DNA of 64,000 bases from Ochotona curzoniae. Lineage: Eukaryota; Chordata; Mammalia; Lagomorpha; Ochotonidae. Location: contig NW_024466307.1 in the NCBI RefSeq assembly GCF_017591425.1, forward strand, positions 7,579,001-7,643,000. The letters run 5' to 3'. A program made the position numbers and the translations under genes. Below, piece after piece: positions 1-10,194 of this stretch (position 1 is the stretch's first letter; every line of letters starts with the position of its first letter). The notes beneath the pieces were generated by a model. The model was given only the letters and a program-made list of their open reading frames with translations. It made no database searches and was not told where the DNA came from.

Positions 1-237
1 CACTGGTTTTGAAGCTGAATGTAGCTTCAAGCCCGTGGGGACGTGTCTGCAGAGACCACATACATCCATCTGAGTGGCCTTCATATCAGGAGGCTTTGTG
101 TTGTATGTACAAAGAGTAGAAACAAGTCAGATTAGTTGGCAAAATTTAGGGATGACATCTTTGCTAAAGCTGTTGCATGACCACATGGTTATGACCAGCC
201 TTGAGATAGTTCCTAGATGATTCTTTTTCTTTATACT

Positions 238-535
238 TTTTTCTTTTATTTGAAAGTTATAGAAACAAGGAGTCAGAGGGAAATTTTTCCATCCGTGAAT
301 GTGATTACCAAATGCTCAGAGGAGCTGGGACAGGGCCCTGAAAGGCCATGAGTTAGGAACTTCACCCGTGCCTCCCATAAAGGTGGCATTGGCTTAAGGA
401 CTCAGGCCATCTTTTCTTCCCCTGGTGTGTTAATAGCAAGTTGGATCAAAAGTGGAGCAACCAGCACTCAAATCATGCTCAAATGGGATGTTAGCGTAGC
501 AGGTGGCAGCTTAATCCACGATGCCAAGATACCAG
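238..535 (-). mobile_element. Lagomorph C-type SINE, decayed, antisense
   Basis: Read on the + strand it begins with the T-rich tail and the TTTATTTGAAAG motif, passes the 'gttggatcaaaagtggagcaacc' region (given here only as a landmark near 440-462) and ends with the degenerate tRNA-like head. It is heavily mutated, so it is an old copy. It lies about 2.8 kb upstream of exon A in the opposite orientation to the SINEs at 5902-6533. Confidence 0.75.
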
Positions 536-2629
536 CCTCTTTAAGATAGCTCTAACATTGGGAAATATAAAAAGAGCCTTAAATGTTGGGAAATTCAAAT
601 TGCGTTTTGTCTTGAATAGGAAAAATACAAGATTGTGAACGATGAGTCATGCCCAGGTAACATTAACCATGCTTGGGTGAGAGACTGAAATCCCCAAAGG
701 AACAATTTGCAAACAGGGTAACACATTGGAGTCATGAGTCAGACATGCTCTCACAATCTCACCAGGGACTGTGCAAGCCTAAGCACTCAGAAGTCATCCT
801 TTTTTTTTTTTCTCCACAGTTCTGTGGCCAGGCTTTCCCTCTGCCAGCTACTGCCACTCACTTCCTCTATGGGTTCACTGTCCGGCTCAGGCTCTCAGGG
901 AATCAGTCAGGTGATTGGCCCAGCTTAGATTAGGCTTCTCAGCCAGGGCAAGTCCCTGGTGGCCACAGGAGCCCGTGCTGCCCCCACTGTCACAGGGATG
1001 GGAGGGCTGATGGAGTGCACAAGCCAGCTGCTTATCTCGTGGTGTGCCTGCCATAGTGTGCTGCAGTAAAATTCAAGTAAAACTTGAAATAAGCCAGTCA
1101 AAGCAGTCTTCTATGAGGGCTGATGGGGCTTCTAGGAAAATTAGATGCTGTTTTATTAAGCCGTCTCTCCATTCTATAGCTTTTAATAAGAGGATGTATA
1201 ATGGGAAGGATCGTCTTCCGCAAGTGGAGTTTTCTAAGAAGGAATTTACACTTTTCCCCTTAAATCAGCAAGTGCTCATGAAATTGGGAGCTTGCTTTGC
1301 TTAATCAAGCATTCACAAGTGCAGCCATACTGCCTTGAGCCCTGAGGAGCAGCAGCCTTGTACATGAGCTTGTCTTGGGCTCGTTCGGGGCTCTGGGGAA
1401 GATCAGACAGCCGGTGAGAGGCCAGGAGGATCTCACTGATGGAGCTGATGTCTGTGTAGAAGCCACCATGACGTCGCCATCCTCTTCTGAGGATGTCCTG
1501 TTAGAAGTAACATCTGTTCTTTCTCCATCATTCATCGCACAGCACCACTGAGTTACCTGCTTCACTGAGTTACCACCCCATCACCTGCCTGATATCAACA
1601 GTTAGTGCTGGTGCTTAACATGGAGAGGGACTCATCAAAGATGCTCATTGTTCTTTCACTAGTAATTAAGCATCAGACACTTGGCACAACTGTTTAAGCT
1701 GGTTGGGCTCCATGTCTCCTTCCTAAGCATAGAAGGTGGTGTGGGGGACAGGGGAACTCCTGGGCCTGCTACTTTTTCAAAAGACATTAGGACAAATTTG
1801 CATACGCAACAACTTAAAACATGCTTCATAATTACAGATTTAAGCAGATGTACATTAAGATACTGAATGCTGACAGAATTCCAAGACAAAAATCTCCAAG
1901 AAACCAAGCACTTTCATCCTCCCCTGGTTCAGCCTCCTACCCACCCCTGCAGGCTGTTGTGGTACCGATACCATCTCCCTGGGAAGCCCCAGTCCACAGC
2001 CAAGTCAAAGCCTTGCAGCAGCCATGCGAGCTGGGCCTGCTTGTCAGTGCCTGGGAAGGCGCTCCCTTGTGTGTCTGTGGACTTGGGCGCTCCGGTGGTT
2101 TTTTTTTTTTTAACCCTGTTTCACATCCTAACTGGAGATTGAAGGAAGGTGATCCTCCTCTAGTGGATGACTGTGAGCTCTCCATCTCACATAAGCTTGT
2201 GGGACACATCGAAATATTGCTACAGATATTTCTATGTATGGGTGTGTATGTGTGTTAGTTACATATGTATATGGTTCCTCTATGTTGATGCTCTTTAACG
2301 GATGAAGAGGATTAGTCCAAGTTACAGGGATAATTGTGTGAAACATGTAGACATGATGTTCAGTGTTCTGAATGACACTATAAGCTGTGCTCGTGGAAAG
2401 AGAAGACTAGCCAGAACATGTAAGCTCTAGATTCAGCTTAGATACAAGCCATGGGATGTGACATGGAATCGGGGGACAATAATTAGGTTTGTAAGCCTCA
2501 TTTTCCTTATGCTTCTGGTCTCTCTCACTCTCAGCATATATTTTCCTTCTATGTCTTTTTTTTTCCTTATAAGAAAACACAAATGATTATAAATTATTGT
2601 CCTTCATTGTTTATCTCCCATTTGTTTGG
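536..2629. other. Intronic sequence, nothing recognised
   Basis: About 2.1 kb of single-copy-looking intron. It contains a T-run near 2100-2112 and short open frames on both strands that overlap one another and lack any family resemblance. No RNA gene, exon or repeat that I can name. Confidence 0.5.
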
Positions 2630-2730
2630 AAACTGAACTTAAAGAGCGTAAATACCTACCTTGTCTCTTTCACGGCTGTATTCCCAATGCATAGTAAACA
2701 GTCAGTAAATATCTGTCAAGTGGATAAACA
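2630..2730 (+). mobile_element. L2-like LINE 3' tail
   Basis: The stretch ends with 'cccaatgcatagtaaacag' followed by a 'tcagtaaatatctg' motif. That matches the typical L2 3' end (length-of-time phrase, then 'cacatagtaggcgctcaataaatatttg'). Only the last hundred bases are recognisable, as usual for this ancient LINE. A similar 'ggctctcaataaa' motif near 2908-2920 may be a second scrap. Confidence 0.6.
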
Positions 2731-3250
2731 GAAAAGATAGAGGAAATGTAAACGTTCCCAAACCTTCCCTCTCCTGGTACCTTTCTGAAACACCATGCAG
2801 TCATTGTCTGTTTTTTTGTCAGTCTCTGGTAGAACCTGAGCTTGGAGCTGGCTTCACACTTCGATCCCTGCTCACTGGAATGGTGTCTGGTCTTGCCTTA
2901 AGATAGGCTCTCAATAAACAAAAATGACCAGAGAGTCTGGAAGCAGTGAACTAGTTGCTTCCCTATAATCATGCAGTTATTTTCATTGCCAGTAGGTCTG
3001 AATACATTCATCTGAAGTCCCGTTTAGAGTATACTCACCAAAGATCAAGGCTGATTAAATCAGAGCAGGAGATACCAGCTGTGAATTCCTTGTGTTTCCA
3101 GATGTTTGAAGCATACTGGTTGTCTTAGATGTGTGCAAGAATGAATATGATTCTACCAACACAATGGAATGATAGTTGGGATTGAGAAGGAGGTGGGAAC
3201 CCACTGGTAGGCATTTCTCTTGATGCCCAGAACACATGCACCTGTGTCCT

Positions 3251-3293
3251 GTACCACTAAACCAACACCTGCTTCGTGTGTTTGCTCCTCCAG
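3251..3293 (+). promoter_or_regulatory. ADGRV1: 3' splice site of ADGRV1 exon A
   Basis: The intron ends TTTGCTCCTCCAG directly before exon A. A good branch-point candidate, CCACTAAAC, sits at 3254-3262, about 34 bases upstream of the junction. The pyrimidine tract is moderate (interrupted by GTGTG) but close to the AG. The junction gives an in-frame start of the exon with Ser-Val-Asn. Confidence 0.85.
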
Positions 3294-3472
3294 TCTGTGA
3301 ACTTCTGGTATGTGTTGGTGATGAACGACGAACACACGGAAAGGCGGTACCTGCTGTTTTTCCTTCTGAGCTGGGGCCTCCCGTCTTTAGTGGTGATCCT
3401 CCTCATAGCCATCCTGAGAGGCATCTATCACCAGAGCATGGCCCAGATCTACGGACTCATTCACGGAGACCT
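3294..3472 (+). CDS. ADGRV1: ADGRV1 coding exon A: end of TM3, ICL2, TM4, most of ECL2
   Basis: This 179-bp internal exon encodes 59 complete residues and two bases of a Leu codon. It starts in phase 0 at [12 protein letters not shown]. Residues 1-10 are the end of TM3, and NDEHTERRY (11-19) is the second intracellular loop. Residues 20-41, containing SWGLP (26-30), are TM4; W-G-x-P in TM4 is a hallmark of adhesion GPCRs. The rest, [18 protein letters not shown], begins ECL2. I recognise the whole stretch as the 7TM part of ADGRV1. This very large (about 6,300-residue) receptor forms the ankle links of hair-cell stereocilia and the periciliary complex of photoreceptors with usherin, whirlin and PDZD7, and its loss causes Usher syndrome type 2C. 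There is no stop, frameshift or unusual residue. Reading into the intron would give a stop at once (CTG TAA). Confidence 0.96.
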
Positions 3473-3478
3473 GTAAGT
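3473..3478 (+). promoter_or_regulatory. ADGRV1: 5' splice site of exon A
   Basis: The exon ends GACCT and the intron begins GTAAGT, a perfect match to the intronic donor consensus; only the last exon bases are off consensus. The cut leaves a phase-2 intron, matched by the first base of exon B. If not spliced, the frame ends at TAA 3474-3476, inside the donor itself. Confidence 0.9.
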
Positions 3479-4619
3479 ACCTGCTGGGCAGCATGCTGTC
3501 TGCTCGGCTTTCTTGTGCCTGCACAGCTGTGTTAGTAGTCTGTGGAAACGCTTGCCTTGGAGCTGGATTGAAAGAGCACTAAGAAGCTCTTTGCTCACCT
3601 GCCAAGCTCTCTGAAGGTCTTCCTGCTCTAATTATTCCTCTAAATAATTAACGATTGTGTCTCAAGTTCCTTTGATATATGCAGTCAGGTGAGTTGGTGT
3701 ATCAAACGGTTCACAGTAATTTGTACCTTAGCGTTATTTAGTTTACTAGGTTTGGCAAGCAACCCCTGGTGAAGTTGGAGCACTGTTGACAATTTTGATT
3801 TTAAAAAATTCATTTGAGTGTGGAAAATGTACTGTCTAAGGAGCACATTAGGAATGGAGGGAGGAAAGTGTCACCCATACCATCTTTAAATAACAGGCAA
3901 AACATGTCAGTGCAAATAGTGTGTCTACAAAAGAACATGGAAACTCAATTTCAGTTCTTTGTTAGACATTCTTGTTAAAGCTGTTTGGTGATCTTGAAAG
4001 CAAACCTTTTGATAAGTGTACGCAACTGAATTTAGTGTCTTACAGTCTTGAGCACAATTCAGTCCCTTTTATTGACTCCACAAGGGCATACACACATAAT
4101 AATAATGATAACCAAGTTTGACTCCCCTGGACTAATGAAGATAAGAGGCAAGATTGTGCTAAGAAGGAAAGGCCTGTTTGCCAACTTTTGAGGACAGCAG
4201 TGCCATTGTGATGATGAAAATGAGTAAATACATGTGAAACATTTTTACAAGTTCAAGTACCATATAGGCAGATGTCCTTTTGTGAGGTGGGCTTGGTCCA
4301 GGTTCTGTGTAGCAGAGCAGAGCCTGGACCCAGCCCACTTCACAAAGAATAAAAGCATAAGCTACAGGCAGAGGCCAACAGAGGAGCAGGAGTTATTCCA
4401 TACAGATCCAAAGTGCACCTTCAGGAGAGAGCTGTACTCCCAAAGTTTGGGTCCATCCCTTGTAGGGTGGGCAACCTTTTCTGCCATGGGCCATTAGGAT
4501 AGGTATAATGTGATTTGCAGGTGGTAAACGATGATCAGCTTAGAAAGGAGCCTGCTACACATTTTTGAAATGCGTGTGGAAGTAATTGATTTTAGTCCTT
4601 TTCTAAAAGGCAGCAGACT
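3479..4619. other. Intronic sequence, nothing recognised
   Basis: Start of the giant intron just after the exon A donor. It is moderately AT-rich with no named repeat. An open frame at 4234-4497 has no family resemblance. The palindrome-like pair 'gtgggcttggtccaggttctg' / 'agcctggacccagcccac' near 4287-4341 is an imperfect inverted repeat of about 20 bp with a short loop; I have no function for it. Confidence 0.5.
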
Positions 4620-5200
4620 GGATTCTCTGCTTCTGCTACATCTTGCAGGTTTGGGATTTCAGTATTTAATGATTGTTCAGTTAAGAGTATTTCCCCAAGT
4701 TTTCCTGTGATGTCTTCTTTGCTTTACTAGCTGTTTTACAATTGCATTGTCTAACTTTCAAATATTTTTGCTTTAATAATTTAACTTTTGTTATAATTTG
4801 ACCAATTTTCTTTGGCCAGAGCACATATTTGATGTCGTTTCAATTTTTTAAGTCGATGGACTTGAACTTTTGGTTCAGCATGTGGTTAATTTGGTGAATA
4901 TTCCATGTTCATTAGAAAATATCTGTGCTTGTCAAGTCGTTTGTCCATGTTGACTGGTCAATTTTATTGACAGCTTGCAATTTGGAGTATGGATTTTTAT
5001 CACTCCACTCTGATTGCCCTATTAGTTACTGAGAAGGGAGGTTATTGTGCTTATGAATTTATCAGTTCTTTTTGGAGTATAAATATGAGAGTTATGATTG
5101 TCTTGAGTTGTACCAATTTATAATCAGTATATTTTCCTTACGTTACTCACTTCAACTTTGTCATATGTGATATTAAATCTATGAAGACAATAAATTTAAC
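4620..5200 (-). mobile_element. Ancient L1 fragment (antisense)
   Basis: Read on the + strand the text follows the familiar antisense of an old L1M ORF2 region: 'catgtggttaatttggtgaat', 'attccatgttcat', 'tccatgttgactggtcaatt', then 'ttatgattgtcttgagttg' and 'caatttataatcagtat'. These are diverged versions of the L1 phrases on mode of opening, closing and time course of the element. There is no open frame left. The borders are approximate. Confidence 0.65.
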
Positions 5201-5901
5201 TGTTCCATGTAAAAGTTATAGAAAGCTTCCCCATAACAGAGAGATTCTAATTAAATGAGCTTGCTTGAACTGGTTAGGTTATGTCTTATACTCAATAGGT
5301 AAAAAAGTGGACAAGACATTTTGCTTACTTCTGTGACATCATCAGTAGAATTTAGCTCATGGAGCACTAAGGATGAGAACCTGGGTTTTTACTAAGTCCT
5401 CTCCTGTTTGGATACTGGCACCGTATTTCTTTCTGAATTTGTTTTAGGCTCCTCTTCTATCAGCTGAGAATAAGAAAACACCTCAAGGGGAAGATAGCTA
5501 ATTATCCCATTCACTTCGGAATTAGCAGGTCTGGTTACTCCTGCCCTGCAGCCGGAGGAGTTTCAGTTTGGTCTCCTTGGCACCTTGGAAGTCAGGGTTA
5601 GCTGTGCTAACTGTTAGCCTATGTCTCTGGCCTGAAATTTCCATCTCCTTCAAGAATTTTCAGGTGCCCTTGTGGGCAAAGTGATAACCAAGATACAAAG
5701 TCTCATTTTGGGAAGCTCTCTTCCTTATAAGATCTTGATTCTCAAGTTCTGGTTGTCTCATCAGTTCCCAGTTAGTCCCTGCAAACAGTGCTTTCATTTG
5801 TTTTAATTGTAATTTTGTCTCTTCTAGATACTCTAGATAGAAACATAAATGTGTCACACACTATTTTGTAGACCCAGTTGAGTATTTTAGAAAGGAGTTT
5901 T

Positions 5902-6228
5902 AGGACCGGCTTCGTTGTGTAATCGGTAAGCTCACTACTCGGGAGATGCATCCCGTATCAGAGTGATGGTTTGAACCCTGTCTACTCCACTTGTGGTTCA
6001 GGAAGCTATGCAGCTTCCTGTTCATGTACTTCAAAAGGCAGCACACATCATGGCCCAAGACCTTGGATTCCTTACACCTACATTGGCAATCAGAATGAAA
6101 TTCATGAATCCCTTCAGACTGGTGCCACCCAGCCTGGGAGTAATTTGGAAACTAAACCAGCAGTTGGTATACCTCTCACTATCTTCCAAATCAATAAAAG
6201 AATAACTTTTTTTAAAAAAAAAAAAAAG
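5902..6228 (+). mobile_element. Lagomorph C-type SINE, sense
   Basis: It starts with the tRNA-like head 'aggaccggcttcgttgtgta' and a B-box-like 'ggtttgaaccc' near 5969-5979. It continues through the 'catggcccaagaccttgga' body and ends 'tccaaatcaataaaagaat' with a T/A-rich tail at 6203-6228. It is diverged but near full length. It lies head-to-tail with the next SINE. Confidence 0.85.
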
Positions 6229-6238
6229 GTGGATTTTA

Positions 6239-6533
6239 GGGTTGGCACTATGGCTTAACAAGCTAATTCTCTGCCTGCTAGCACTGGCAATTCATTTGGG
6301 TGTGTCAGTTCATGACCTGGAAACTCCTCTTCCATTCTAGCTCCCTGTTTGTGGCCTAGCAAAGCAGTGGGGGCACAGCTTTGCAACTCTGTACCCACAT
6401 GGGAGACCCAGGTGAAGCTTCTGGCTCTGGATCAGCTCAGTTCTAGCCATTGTGGCCATTTAGGGAGTGAGCCAACAGATGATGGATCTCTTTCCTCCTC
6501 TGTAAATCTGCATTTCCAATAAAAAATTTTTTT
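6239..6533 (+). mobile_element. Lagomorph C-type SINE, sense, tandem with previous
   Basis: The head 'gggttggcactatggctta' begins only about ten bases after the A-tail of the SINE at 5902-6228. It carries the usual 'ggcctagcaaagcag', 'cccacatgggagaccc' and 'attgtggccatttagggag' blocks and ends 'gcatttccaataaaaaa'. The young insertion probably used the A/T-rich tail of its neighbour as target. Confidence 0.88.
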
Positions 6534-8519
6534 CATAAAAGGTAGATTTTATAGATAGTGTGAACATCTGTATAAATTATAATGTTGTTGCAAGTTGATA
6601 AATCTATCCCAAAAATGAGTCACAGGCATATCATTTCCTGAACTGCATATGTATATTTCCTATTCAGATATTCAGTACACAGTCACCATCTCATTGTTAA
6701 CATGCTCAAAATTAATTTGCTAAAGTTTTTTTGACCCATATTCTTTATAAAAGTCCACCAGTCTACTCAGGTTGTTTTGATCTTGAGTTGTTTTCTACTT
6801 TTTCCATATATTCCACATCCTGTAACACCAGTGATTTCTAGTGGAATTACTCTTCAACAGCTTCCCAATCCACTTGTTCATTTGAATCTTTGTGCCTGGT
6901 TTCCTCATCTCTTCCACAACTTCATTGTGTAATCTGTCATTGAATGTTGAAAGACAGAAATGATCGTATCACTCTGATACTGAAAGCCCAACATTACCTT
7001 CCAGGTCATCTCAGCTGTGGTTGACCCTAACCTGCCCAACCGGGTTCTTAACAGTTCTTCTCCCTCTTTCTCTCCTTTATCTTTGTAACTGAATTGCTTG
7101 GTTTGCTAAGTCTGCCTTGTATATGTTATATCTCTGGTGCTTTTCTTTTCTTTTTTTTTTTCTATTTTTCCCTGAGCATCAACTCCCAACTAAACTTTGT
7201 AAGGTATCTATTTTCAGACTAAACACTGCCTCTTACATATAGCTTTGTTAGACTCGGACCTTTCCCGAAGTCCTGTGGTTGTGTTAATTACACTGAATGG
7301 AAAATGTGTGTGTCGGCCACATAACTTGAAATTCAGTCTGGAGATTAATTACAGATTATGTAATGAGAGTTAAATATGTTTATGAAGGATGTAGGGTTTA
7401 ATTTATTTCTTGATGGAAATGTCAGATCTAGGAAGCAAAAGACTCTTAAGGACCTGAAGTAAATTTGTACAATTTACACAAATAGGAGTTTAGAGAAACT
7501 TTTCTGCTTTCTCTGTACAATAACACATAGAGCAAGGAAAGTCTTTAAAATACCTGGGGCTCACCCCAAAATACTAAATATCTCAACTTTTTAAACACAA
7601 CTTGAAATCTATTAAATCTTATAAGAAAGACTCTTTTGAAACAAAAATACAAACAAAAAAATGCTCTACTTTTATTCAAACTCAGGACTGACTGGGGATA
7701 TAAGTGCGTATGTAAACTGAGGTAGTAATTGTAACCAGTGAAAGGAGCTATTTTTGATTAAAAACATGTGGAATAAGACAGGAATGTGAAGCCAGGTTTT
7801 GTTTTAATTCTTTGTTATTACAGAACCAGAAAGTAAGATTTGGCCGGAAATTCAGGGCCACTATAGCTCCCAGCTACTGTAAACATTAGCCCTCACTGTT
7901 CTGTTTTTCTCCCTTTGTGAGTGAAAAATAACAAAACCTAGTTCATGGAGCCCATTCCACAATTCCGCCTCTGAATGCTTTTTGTGCTGTGTGGGATTCT
8001 TCCCTTTGCGTGTAGAAGATTTCTCACAGTGATACCTGTGGGGCCAGTTCCATCTGGACCTGCCCTGGGAGTTTATCAGGATGGAACCAGAGAATCTCTG
8101 ACGCCTTTGGTGAGAGACTGCCATGCATTGAACCTACCACGGTTCCTGTGCTGGCGCTTGGGAGCAACTGTGAGCCCTTTGTGGGATAGCCGTTCTTGTG
8201 CGGTCTCAGTCCTAGTTTTCTGCTTAGAAGATGACTGACTCTTTCGTTTTACTACAAATCTATGGCCATTCTAGGGTGTCGCTTGCTTCAGAGATGTGCC
8301 CCTAGACAGGATTATTTACTGAATCTGCAACTTTTCTGTTAATCCGTTGTCCTCTTCTGTTTCCTTTCGTGGAAGCAAGGAGAACACAGGGTCTTTGACT
8401 CCCAGTTTTAAGAGTAGTTTTAAGCTTGCAAAACAAAAATTGTAAATAATAGTGTTTTCAATGGTGTTATAGCCAGTTTCCCTGTTAACATCTTACCTAA
8501 AGGTTGTCCTAATTAATGA
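6534..8519. other. Intronic sequence, possible L2 scrap near 6950-7090
   Basis: About 2 kb of intron. The part at 6950-7090 ('atcgtatcactctgatact', then CT-rich text) weakly resembles the L2 LINE 3' region but I would not insist on it. There is a T-run at 7151-7160. The rest shows no recognisable repeat, exon or RNA. Confidence 0.4.
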
Positions 8520-8790
8520 ACCCAGGCCCAGCTTCCCCTGTTGTTTAATCCAAACTCCTCTGCCCTTGCCATCCTGCCCAATCTCTAGTTATCAACAATG
8601 AACATTCTGAATTTAGGGTTGGTCATATCTTAGAGAAAACATGCCAAAATTATCTTTCTCTATCTGGATTACTGCACTTGCACTTAACAGGAGCTCCTTA
8701 GTTCTATTTGTTTTACTTCAAATAACAGAGTTTCGTTATTTTTTATGGCTGAATTGTATTCCATTGCCGAATTCTAATTTAATAAGACTA
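8520..8790 (-). mobile_element. Ancient L1 3' fragment (antisense)
   Basis: The phrase 'ttttttatggctgaattgta' followed by 'ttccattgccgaattc' is the antisense of the L1 ORF2 end ('ggaatactattcagccataaaa'). The text before it, with 'ccaaactcctctgcccttgc' and 'atctctagttatcaac', fits the more 3' part of old L1M elements. It is badly decayed and its borders are estimated. Confidence 0.68.
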
Positions 8791-9350
8791 ATGAATTTTT
8801 TTTAAATCTACTTGTAGACACACAACCTGACTTTACAAAGAAGTCCTAAGTTTAAATTGAGCATTTTTTTTTCCTGTACAGTAGAAAACCCAATTGATTT
8901 AATCTTGCTTTGTCTCTTAGCTGGATGACCTTATGGCTCCTGAAGGAACCATTCTCGAATCAGTCAGTAAAATCAAGCCACTTCCTCTCAGGGCCGAACA
9001 GTGCTTGCCCAGGTTCAAGGCAAAGCAAGTGAAATCTGTCCTTCGTGGCAGAAGCAATTCTTGAGAGGATCTGGAGTTGACTCCAGAAATGAGTGTCCTT
9101 GGAAGTCAGTTACACATTTTTTGATTGGCTTTCCTGGCCAGCTATAGGTAAAGAAAGCAAACTGAAGGAGAGCATACCATGTAAAATACAGAGAAAAAGA
9201 GATATAGTAGTCAAGAGCCCCAGTGGAAGGAAAGGAAAGACTGGCCTGAGGAGATTTTTTTTGCAGAATGTGCTGTTCCTCCTGTACCCTGACTACTGCA
9301 AACTTCAGCAGGTGGAGTGTCAGAGTCAAGCCGTACAGGGTGAGGATGCG
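8791..9350. other. Intronic sequence, nothing recognised
   Basis: Two overlapping open frames of about 110 codons on opposite strands (9015-9356 and 9093-9425) exist here, but neither resembles a known family and each contradicts the other. I treat both as chance. Confidence 0.5.
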
Positions 9351-9406
9351 GCTCACACCAAGCTCACACCAAGCTCACACCAAGCTCACACCAAGCTCAC
9401 ACCAAG
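9351..9406. repeat. 11-bp minisatellite, about 5 copies
   Basis: The unit AGCTCACACCA is repeated five times with no mismatch (the first copy lacks its leading A). The perfect identity points to recent expansion. Because 11 is not a multiple of 3 the frame shifts from copy to copy, so it is not a coding repeat. No inverted symmetry and no spacers, so it is not a CRISPR. Confidence 0.95.
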
Positions 9407-9978
9407 AACCCAACCCTCAAACTGATCTCATCAGGGCTGTGCTGTTTTGTGCTTGCAAAGCGCATGTTTCCGTTTCTTGCAAGGACTTATTGAATAATCA
9501 TATGCAAAACTCTAAGTGAATTCTCTGTGAAGGTAATCTGATTTGGCCAGCTGTATTAGGAGAAATATTATGAATATGAAGGGCAAGCATTTATATTCTA
9601 AGTTGGAACTCAACACAAGTAATTGCTGTATTTGGAAAATATAAAACCATGTTAGATTAAAATGAATGAATAAACCGCATTAGAGCTTTTATTTTCGTTA
9701 AAAGAGGTCACGAAAAATGCTTATCATTCTAGCAACCGTATTTAACTGTTGTGCCAAGATTAAAGAAAGTTGCCTCCGCATGTTTGGAAGAGTGATGTTA
9801 TTAGACTCTCTTCATGCATTTGTTCAGTTCAAGCAAGAGCTAATTGCCTAGATACATTGTGCCTACAAATATCACACATACATGCACACGAAAATGAAAG
9901 ATTTAACTGCTCTTTTCTATCTATTTATACCTTAAAATTAAAAAAAAAAAGTCTTGAAAGTATGTTTCCTCAGAAGGT
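9407..9978. other. Intronic sequence, nothing recognised
   Basis: AT-rich intron with an A-run at 9940-9949. I see no named repeat or coding block. Confidence 0.5.
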
Positions 9979-10194
9979 CTTTTTTTTAGTTTTTTAGTTT
10001 GAGGAGCAGGCAGAGTTCCCACCCACTGGTTGGGGCTGGCAGCCAGGAATTCAACCCAAGACTCCCATAGCAGACCATCACTGCTGCTTCATGGGATCTG
10101 TGATAGGAGTTGCTGGAGTCAGGAACTCCAGCTTGGAAATGAACGCAGGCACTCCAGTGTGAAGTCTGGCATCGTAACCCCGAGACCAAATGCC
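9979..10194 (-). mobile_element. Lagomorph C-type SINE, alternative subfamily, antisense
   Basis: The order 'gagcaggcagagttcccacc', 'actggttggggctggcagcc', 'aggaattcaacccaagactc', 'gcaggcactccagtgtga' and 'catcgtaaccccgag' matches the C-repeat subfamily with the extra 'ggaagctggagtcagga' block. That differs from the majority subfamily in this window. The copies at 25785-26022 and 40950-41186 belong with it. Confidence 0.75.

Larger units (their letters stand above)
1..3293 (+). other. ADGRV1: ADGRV1 intron upstream of exon A (partial)
   Basis: This is the 3' part of the intron preceding exon A; its 5' end lies outside the window. It ends at a clear splice acceptor. I see one decayed antisense SINE (238-535) and one L2-like tail (2630-2730), described separately. 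No open frame here has coding character. Confidence 0.85.

Noticed and set aside
1821..2258. 145-codon + strand open frame
   Set aside because: Runs through a T-run (Phe stretch) and shows no domain; overlapping frames on both strands.
3236..3535. 99-codon frame overlapping exon A in another frame
   Set aside because: The receptor frame 3294-3472 has clear identity and matching splice sites; the other frame is a shadow.
9351..9406. Short direct repeats that might suggest a CRISPR array
   Set aside because: The copies are adjacent without spacers, only 11 bp long, and the sequence is mammalian.
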